The notes below the pieces were generated by a model that searched no databases, was not told the DNA's origin, and saw only the letters and a list, made by a program, of their open reading frames with translations. Source: Treponema sp. (GTDB taxonomy: Bacteria > Spirochaetota > Spirochaetia > Treponematales > Breznakiellaceae). From it: a DNA stretch of 10,926 nucleotides. The position numbers were made by a program, and so were the translations under genes. This document shows, piece after piece, positions 6,567-10,926 of this stretch (position 1 is its first letter; the number at the start of each line of letters is the position of its first letter). Where the stretch lies: positions 1-10,926 of the forward strand of contig JAITBO010000064.1 in NCBI GenBank assembly GCA_031283505.1, given 5' to 3'.

Positions 6567-7130
6567 ATGATACGAGGCGGAGATATTGTTAAAGGAAGCT
6601 GCCTGCTCCAGAAAGGGCAGCCCTATCTGGTCATTGAACGGGAATTCCACAATCCCGGAAAAGGAACCGCCATTGCCCGGATTAAAATGAAGAATATCAA
6701 GGACGGGTCGGTTTTAGCCTTGACTATACCCACCCAGCAGGAAGTTGAAGACGCTACGGTGAACACCCAGACCTGTCAGTACCAGTATGTGGATCAGGAC
6801 AATTTTCATTTTATGGACAACGAAACCTATGAACAGTACGAGGTGCCCATTGCCGAGATGGAAGAAAAGAAATATTACCTGAAAGAGGGAGAACCTTACG
6901 AACTGACTATCTGGGAAAGCAAGGTCATCGACATCAAGATTCCCTACAAGGTGGTGTTCACCGTAGCCGAATCGGAAAACTACGTGAAGGGCGACACCGT
7001 TTCCGGCGCCACCAAGCCTGTCGTTACCGAAACGGGTCTGACCGTCCGGGTTCCCCTGTTCATCAAGCAGGGTGAACGCATTCTGGTCAATACCGAAACC
7101 AACGAATACGTGGAACGGGTGAACGGCTGA
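6567..7130 (+). CDS. efp: Translation elongation factor P
   Basis: Cytosolic translation factor that binds between the ribosomal P and E sites and relieves stalling at consecutive prolines. The 187-residue length is typical. Domain I (KOW-like, about 3-62) contains the tip loop NPGKGTA, with Lys 32 at the position modified in many bacteria. The middle OB domain spans about 68-125 and the C-terminal OB domain about 130-185, ending TGLTVRVPLFIKQGERILVN, the usual EF-P signature. GAGG six bases upstream fixes the start. No lysine-modification genes (epmA/epmB or ymfI type) are in the window, so the modification state is unknown. The methyltransferase gene starts 38 bases downstream on the same strand, suggesting one transcript. 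Confidence 0.96.
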   Translation: MIRGGDIVKGSCLLQKGQPYLVIEREFHNPGKGTAIARIKMKNIKDGSVLALTIPTQQEVEDATVNTQTCQYQYVDQDNFHFMDNETYEQYEVPIAEMEEKKYYLKEGEPYELTIWESKVIDIKIPYKVVFTVAESENYVKGDTVSGATKPVVTETGLTVRVPLFIKQGERILVNTETNEYVERVNG

Positions 7131-7168
7131 ACGGAAAGGCCCGGTCCGTATCCGACAGGCCGGAGAAG

Positions 7169-8539
7169 TTGCTTCCTCCGGTTTCCTCCTGTATTGAAGC
7201 CTGCTCCCACAAATCCTTTCCCTTTACCTTCCGGGGCATTGAATTTGAATTCGCCCTGTCTCAGGGCTTGTTCAGTTCCGCCGGGGTGGACGGGGGAACC
7301 CGGTTTTTGCTCAAAATTTTTTCCCACAGGATTGACGAAGTTTTGGCGGCGGGACAGTCCCTGCCCCGTTCCATTCTGGACGCAGGGTCCGGGGCCGGAA
7401 TCCTGGGCGTCTGCGCCGCCCGCGCCTTAAACGCGGCCCGGGCCGGTTGGGATGGCCGGGTACGGGCCCAGGACAGGGACGAACTTGCCCGGATATTCAC
7501 CCTCTACAACGCCGCAGTGAATGGCGTCTCCCCCGCTTTTTTGACGGCTCATACCGAACCCCTGTTGGCCGGGCCGCCGGAGGGAGGCTGGGACCTTATC
7601 CTCTCCAATGTCCCCGCCAAAACCGGGAGACCCGTGCTGTTGGACTTTGTTTCCCGGTCGGCAGACCTCCTCAAGACCGGCGGCCAGGTGATGATAGTGG
7701 TAGTAAACCCCCTGGCGCAGCTTTTCCGCAGCCGTATCGCCGGACTGGAACTTCCCCTGCTCTATGAGGAAAAGAGCCGGGAACATACGGTTTTTATCTA
7801 TGGAAAGAAAGAACAACCTTTGGGGAGCGATTCAATACTCAATTCCAGCCTGTCAAAGGGTGACAGTTTCCTGCAAAAAAGGCCGGCGTACTTGCGGGGT
7901 TCCGCAGATTATACCATGGAAAAGGTTTCGTATCATATTGACGCTTTTCACGGGGCAGCCGGTTTCGACACCCCCGGCATGGTGGTTCAGACGGCAGTAA
8001 AACTGTTGAACCGTTTGAAAGGACGGCTGGGATCGTCCGTGACGGCGCTTGTCCACGAACCGGATCAGGGGCATTTCCCGGCATGGCTGGCCTCCTCGCG
8101 GCTGGCGTCTCCTGCACCGGCCCAAAACGGACGGTGGGTCTTCTCCGGGCGGAACATCCTGGCCCTGGAAGCGGCCCGTCACAACACCCTTCGCGCTCTG
8201 GGGGAAGCCGCAGGAAAAACGGAAATAAGGCTGCTCCCGGCGGTTGACCCGGACCTGGACCGGGCGGCCTTGACCGTTGCGGGGGACGGCGGATTCGATC
8301 TCATTGCCCTTTTTCCCGAAGCTGTCCCCCACGGGGCCGGGCTGTCGGCAGCGCGCCTGGACGCATGGTGGGACGCCCTGGTGACACTGCCGGCGCCGGG
8401 AGGCATCCTGATGGCATCCCTTTCCGCCTCCGGCGCGGAACGGTTTGACCGGCGCAAGCCAAAAGAGTTTACCCGTTTAGGAGATATTAAGCGCGCTGGA
8501 TTCAGGGCGCTGGCCTACGAGTACAAAAATTCCTTATAA
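7169..8539 (+). CDS. RsmC/RlmG-like two-domain methyltransferase
   Basis: Probable SAM-dependent methyltransferase of the 'MTS' (methyltransferase small) family, related to the rRNA guanine N2 methylases RsmC and RlmG. Residues about 20-212 form the catalytic domain: FSSAGVDGGTRFLL, motif I SILDAGSGAGILG (68-80), an acidic motif II region near QDRDE, and motif IV SNVPAK (146-151) where RsmC has NPPF. Residues about 250-456 look like a second, decayed Rossmann methyltransferase domain: ALVHEPDQGHFPAWLA, NILALEAARHN and FDLIALFPEAVPH, with no complete SAM motif. In RsmC the inactive copy comes first, so the order is reversed here. The only start before the domain is TTG at 7169, with GGAG close upstream. 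It probably shares a transcript with efp. The target is not known, and its stop overlaps that of the next gene. Confidence 0.75.
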   Translation: MLPPVSSCIEACSHKSFPFTFRGIEFEFALSQGLFSSAGVDGGTRFLLKIFSHRIDEVLAAGQSLPRSILDAGSGAGILGVCAARALNAARAGWDGRVRAQDRDELARIFTLYNAAVNGVSPAFLTAHTEPLLAGPPEGGWDLILSNVPAKTGRPVLLDFVSRSADLLKTGGQVMIVVVNPLAQLFRSRIAGLELPLLYEEKSREHTVFIYGKKEQPLGSDSILNSSLSKGDSFLQKRPAYLRGSADYTMEKVSYHIDAFHGAAGFDTPGMVVQTAVKLLNRLKGRLGSSVTALVHEPDQGHFPAWLASSRLASPAPAQNGRWVFSGRNILALEAARHNTLRALGEAAGKTEIRLLPAVDPDLDRAALTVAGDGGFDLIALFPEAVPHGAGLSAARLDAWWDALVTLPAPGGILMASLSASGAERFDRRKPKEFTRLGDIKRAGFRALAYEYKNSL

Positions 8540-8962
8540 ACGGCGCCGCCTTTCGCGTCCCGGTGGATCGTCGCCCCGGACATCCGTGTTCCAGGCATCA
8601 TCGTCCGGATCATCCCGGTAGGGAGCCTTTTCCTTTTTAGCTTTAGGCGCCGCATCCCGGCGGGAAAAGGCGAAAAGAAACAGGAGAAACAAGGCGAAAA
8701 ACAAACCGAAAACTATGAGTTCCTGCCAATTTACCTTCTGGACCGGTGTAACCGGCTTAACCGGCAGGGGAAGTGTTATCGGTCCTGATTCGGCTTCCTG
8801 GGGAGAAGCGGTTACAATGAAAATAACGCTCACTATAAGAACAACAGCCGCAAGGATAAGGGCGATTACCGCAAGCCGCCTTACCATGGGAGACGACTTC
8901 TTTGATACCGCGAAATAGAGGATAAACGCCAGGGCTATAAAAGGCAGAGGTATTAGCGCCAT
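8534..8962 (-). CDS. Small membrane protein, three predicted helices
   Basis: Not recognised as a family. From the ATG at 8962 it has 142 residues: a helix in ALIPLPFIALAFILYFAV (about 2-19), a second in LAVIALILAAVVLIVSVIF (about 29-50), a probably external loop rich in Pro, Val and Glu, and a third helix in LIVFGLFFALFLLFLFAF (about 80-97). The tail is highly charged (RDDPDDDAW, then GRERRRRL), as expected for a cytoplasmic end. A TTG at 8998 would add 12 residues; neither start has a well-spaced ribosome binding site. The stop overlaps the methyltransferase stop within the palindrome TTATAA. Structured RNA copy 2 lies just upstream on the same strand. Confidence 0.65.
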   Translation of the reverse strand: MALIPLPFIALAFILYFAVSKKSSPMVRRLAVIALILAAVVLIVSVIFIVTASPQEAESGPITLPLPVKPVTPVQKVNWQELIVFGLFFALFLLFLFAFSRRDAAPKAKKEKAPYRDDPDDDAWNTDVRGDDPPGRERRRRL

Positions 8963-9050
8963 GAATCTTAAAATACTCCCTGAAAAAAGAGAATTCAAGA
9001 GGCCGCATTGCCTAATAAATATTCTAGTATCCCGACATGATTAAACCTGC

Positions 9051-9180
9051 GGATTTGGGCGCATCCGGCGCACACGCCGGACCGGGCTATCCGCTCCAAT
9101 TCCTCGTGCTTTTAGGCATTCCGCCTAAAAGCCCTGCGGGATTTCCGCTTCTATCCCTTGCGCTTCGCTGTGCGATACAA
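9051..9180 (-). ncRNA. Structured RNA copy 2, resembles flavo-1 RNA
   Basis: On the minus strand this carries the same blocks as 889-996: GCGCAAGGGATAGAAGCGG (9163-9145), GCGGATAGCCCGG (9094-9082) and ATGCGCCCAAAT near 9064-9053. Hairpin 1 has 10-bp arms GCTTTTAGGC and GCCTAAAAGC (9108-9117 with 9123-9132). Hairpin 2 has arms TCCGGCG and CGCCGGA (9064-9070 with 9075-9081). Relative to copy 1 the paired arms differ, yet complementarity is complete. A 10-base insertion precedes the first block, and GCGGAT can also pair with the terminal ATCCGC. It lies about 90 bases upstream of the membrane-protein ATG. The flavo-1 name is from memory. Confidence 0.55.
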
Positions 9181-9221
9181 TCTCCCGCCAGAAAGCAAAA
9201 CCACATTTTCATAACTGACAG

Positions 9222-9338
9222 GTGATCGCCCTTCTCATCTGCGATCACATCATTTTCGGTGAACCCGGAGAAACGGAGGAGGAGGCCGGTGTGGCCGCAG
9301 GTGCGGTTTTTTATATGCAGGAAAAAGGAGGGGTTTGA
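9222..9338 (+). pseudogene. Possible radical-SAM (YhcC-like) fragment
   Basis: Frame 3 reads VIALLICDHIIFGEPGETEE, continues EAGVAAGAVFYMQEKGGV and stops at 9336-9338. The H-I-x-x-G-x-PGE-T pattern is typical of the internal segment after the SAM barrel core in radical-SAM proteins such as YhcC (TIGR01212). No CxxxCxxC cluster or start exists, and a stop lies directly upstream, so at most this is a relic of about 38 codons. An 8-bp inverted repeat, GTGATCGC/GCGATCAC, overlaps its start. The call rests on one motif. Confidence 0.3.
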
Positions 9339-9570
9339 TATGCTGGCAAAGGAATACCCGGAAGTGACGAAGGTAGTGGGAACGTTGAAGAAGCTGAGTT
9401 AGGGGGAACGGCGCCGGGAAATAAAGTTCCAGGAAGAGATATGAAGGAAGGACCAGGCCGTGATGGCTGAAGACGCCCGTGAGGAAGGCAGAAAAAAGAA
9501 GAGGGCCTCAGGGATGGAGCTTATTGCCTGCGGCCTGGATTTGCCTCTTGAAACAGTTAAAGGCTTATAG
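9316..9570 (+). pseudogene. Broken C-terminal part of Rpn-type PD-(D/E)XK nuclease
   Basis: One frame from about 9316 reads EGFDMLAKEYPEVTKVVGTL then KKLS, a TAG (9400-9402), GERRREIKFQEEI, a TGA (9442-9444), RKDQAVMAEDAREEGRKKKR, then ELIACGLDLPLETVKGL and a stop at 9568-9570. This matches the C-terminal half of Rpn / PD-(D/E)XK transposase-like nucleases: the E-x-x-D-MLA-K-x-x-P segment, the LS-x-x-ER region, a charged ARxEGR-type stretch, and the final 'L...G...ET(V/I)' helix. The nuclease core is missing. GGAGG lies eight bases before the ATG at 9340, but the stops and missing core argue for a relic. The remaining bases to 9667 hold nothing I recognise. Confidence 0.5.
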
Positions 9571-9667
9571 AAAAAACGACGCCTTTTCCTGACGCCGCGT
9601 TTCAATTTTAGAGCTTACTCCGGTTTAATATCTATCAGGACAAGACCCGCATTTGTTGCGTGGAAGT

Positions 9668-10753
9668 TCATTCGATTCGGACAAGCCAGCCTTTTGTATC
9701 CGGGATGATCCCGTACTGTATGCCCTTGAGGGTATCCCGAAGTTCCGCAGTGAGTGCTCCGACCACGCCGTTGTTGAAGACTGTCTTATTTCCCTGATAC
9801 GTAAGAGAGACAATGGGCGTTGCCCCGGCGGCGGTACCGCTGACAAAACATTCCTTCGCTTCGGAAATAACTTCATCTATAGCGACCTTCCGTTCCGAAA
9901 CCGTAACGCCCCGATCCCTGGCGAGTTCTATGATGCTGGAGCGGGTAATCCCCGGAAGTATGGTATCCCCCAGTTCCGGGGTTACCAATTCTCCGGACTT
10001 TAGGTAGAAGAAGATATTACAGGAGGAACCTTCCTCAACATACTTGCGCTCCGTAGCGTCCAGGAAGATACATTCAATGTAGCCGGACTCTGCGGCTTCG
10101 TGTTTCGCCAGGGCGGAGATGACATAGTTAGACGCCGCCTTGATCCAGCCCGTACCCTTTGGGGTAGCTCTGACGCGCTCGGTGATAACGGCGTCGGGAG
10201 TTCCGGCGGAAAAATAAGCACTTACCGGGGATGTGACCACGATCACCCAAGGCTTTTTGGAAATATTGACCCCTATACCGCCTTCGGAATAGGTGAAGGG
10301 ACGGATATAGATTGAATCGGCATTGATAAAGGAATCTTTTTCCCATTCAGGCTTATATGAGATCGAAAAGCCCAGGGCGGCATTCTGTTTTACCGTTTCT
10401 TTTACGGCTTTTACAAAGAGGTCTTCCGGAAAAGGGGGCATATAGAGCCCTTTCATGGACTTGTTGAACCGCGCCGCGTTCCTGTCCGGACGGAAAATAA
10501 CCAGTCCGCCCTCTTTTAGGGGCAAAGCCTTTAGGCCCTCAAAACAGCCAAGCCCGTACTGGGACGTATAGGATACCAAGGGCATATCATCAAAAAAATT
10601 ACGGGAATCCGCCAGAGCTGCGGCCTCGGCTTCGCCCAAACGAGCCTCTTCTTCCAGTGTTTTATGGTTTTTTTCCAGGTACTCTTCTTTCCACCCGTCC
10701 AGGGAATAACGGGCCCGGTAGATAACCGGATACGAATTCAATGAAAATGCCAT
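9668..10753 (-). CDS. ilvE: Branched-chain amino acid aminotransferase
   Basis: PLP-dependent fold-type IV aminotransferase that interconverts leucine, isoleucine and valine with their 2-oxo acids, using glutamate/2-oxoglutarate; cytosolic. The 361-residue length and motifs fit the longer BCAT subgroup shared with eukaryotes: YGLGCFEGLKA (66-76), FRPDRNAARFNKSMKGLYMP (87-106), IYIRPFTYSEGG (148-159), GTGWIKAASNY with catalytic Lys 205, VEEGSSCNIFF (239-249), ILPGITR (265-271) and SGTAAGATPI (305-314). The ATG at 10753 has AAGGAG six bases upstream and a promoter-like pair close behind, implying a leader of about 15 bases with no attenuator. No other branched-chain biosynthesis genes are near, so it seems to stand alone. 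I see no clear terminator after the stop. Confidence 0.95.
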   Translation of the reverse strand: MAFSLNSYPVIYRARYSLDGWKEEYLEKNHKTLEEEARLGEAEAAALADSRNFFDDMPLVSYTSQYGLGCFEGLKALPLKEGGLVIFRPDRNAARFNKSMKGLYMPPFPEDLFVKAVKETVKQNAALGFSISYKPEWEKDSFINADSIYIRPFTYSEGGIGVNISKKPWVIVVTSPVSAYFSAGTPDAVITERVRATPKGTGWIKAASNYVISALAKHEAAESGYIECIFLDATERKYVEEGSSCNIFFYLKSGELVTPELGDTILPGITRSSIIELARDRGVTVSERKVAIDEVISEAKECFVSGTAAGATPIVSLTYQGNKTVFNNGVVGALTAELRDTLKGIQYGIIPDTKGWLVRIE

Positions 10754-10773
10754 AACTATCTCCTTGCGTCCTT

Positions 10774-10802
10774 AGAATAACATAGCGGAATGGAGAATAC
10801 AA
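10774..10802 (-). promoter_or_regulatory. Sigma70-like promoter of ilvE
   Basis: On the minus strand TTGTAT (10802-10797), a 17-base spacer and TATTCT (10779-10774) lie about 20 bases before the ilvE start codon. The match is moderate: TTG is kept in the -35 box and 4 of 6 bases in the -10 box. Confidence 0.4.
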
Positions 10803-10879
10803 GAGCCCGCGTTGCCTCATTGAAAAAGTAACCCAAATCAAGGCAGACTATCCGGAGCTAATAGTTCCCGGAGGTCAAA

Positions 10880-10926
10880 ATGGGGGTATCCATGAGCGCA
10901 AAGCGAAACGTCATCGCCGGATACCG
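10880..10926 (+). CDS. Start of a divergent gene, cut by right edge
   Basis: GGAGG (10870-10874) lies five bases before an ATG at 10880 that opens MGVSMSAKRNVIAGY and is still open at the edge. A second in-frame ATG at 10892 is also possible. It is divergent from ilvE, 126 bp away. Fifteen codons are too few to name a function. Confidence 0.4.
   Translation, partial: MGVSMSAKRNVIAGY

Noticed and set aside
9400..9444. Recoding of the in-frame TAG and TGA in the nuclease relic
   Set aside because: There is no selenocysteine-type stem-loop that I can see and the nuclease core is missing, so simple decay explains the stops better.
9571..9605. Possible ilvE terminator around the GACGCC repeats
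   Set aside because: The two GACGCC copies are direct, not inverted, so they do not form a stem before the T-run on the minus strand.
10803..10926. Open plus-strand frame reading EKVTQIKADYPELIVPGGQN before the right edge
   Set aside because: No start codon or family match; the frame with GGAGG and ATG at 10880 is better supported.

Overview
The window looks like a chromosomal stretch from a spirochaete, most likely a Treponema of the termite-gut kind. The basis is the FtsH with a Gly/Pro-rich cytoplasmic N-terminal extension, the mix of housekeeping genes, the degraded transposase family at the left end, a GGTIYG-type surface-protein fragment, and two copies of a structured RNA that resembles the flavo-1 motif, which I recall from Flavobacteria and spirochaetes. 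This is inference from recalled family patterns; no search was run.

Layout. Positions 1-1030 are a mobile-element scar. A transposase head runs off the left edge on the minus strand. A second, decayed head of the same family points right, followed by a short surface-protein scrap, a terminator-like hairpin and structured-RNA copy 1. Next come ftsH (+, 1154-3097), a convergent XRE-type regulator (-, 3127-3471) and an exported M15-type metallopeptidase (-, 3546-4601). A divergent promoter region separates the peptidase from a CrtI-like FAD oxidoreductase (+, 4721-6205). After a 361-bp intergenic region, efp (+, 6567-7130) and a two-domain RsmC-like methyltransferase (+, 7169-8539) probably form an operon. 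The methyltransferase overlaps a small membrane-protein gene (-, 8534-8962) tail to tail. Positions 9000-9667 hold no intact gene: structured-RNA copy 2, a possible radical-SAM scrap and a broken C-terminal piece of a PD-(D/E)XK (Rpn-type) nuclease. A branched-chain aminotransferase (-, 9668-10753) follows, and the first codons of a divergent gene reach the right edge.

Function. Most intact genes are core: membrane protein quality control (FtsH), translation (EF-P, with a methyltransferase that probably acts on RNA), amino-acid metabolism (IlvE) and envelope peptide cleavage (M15). The oxidoreductase has no pathway partners here. No CRISPR array, tRNA, rRNA or complete mobile element is visible, and I see no convincing new multi-gene system. 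The most interesting signals are the paired structured RNAs with compensatory stem changes, the reversed domain order of the methyltransferase, a very strong Shine-Dalgarno site in front of a nine-codon ORF, and the near-leaderless start of the M15 gene.
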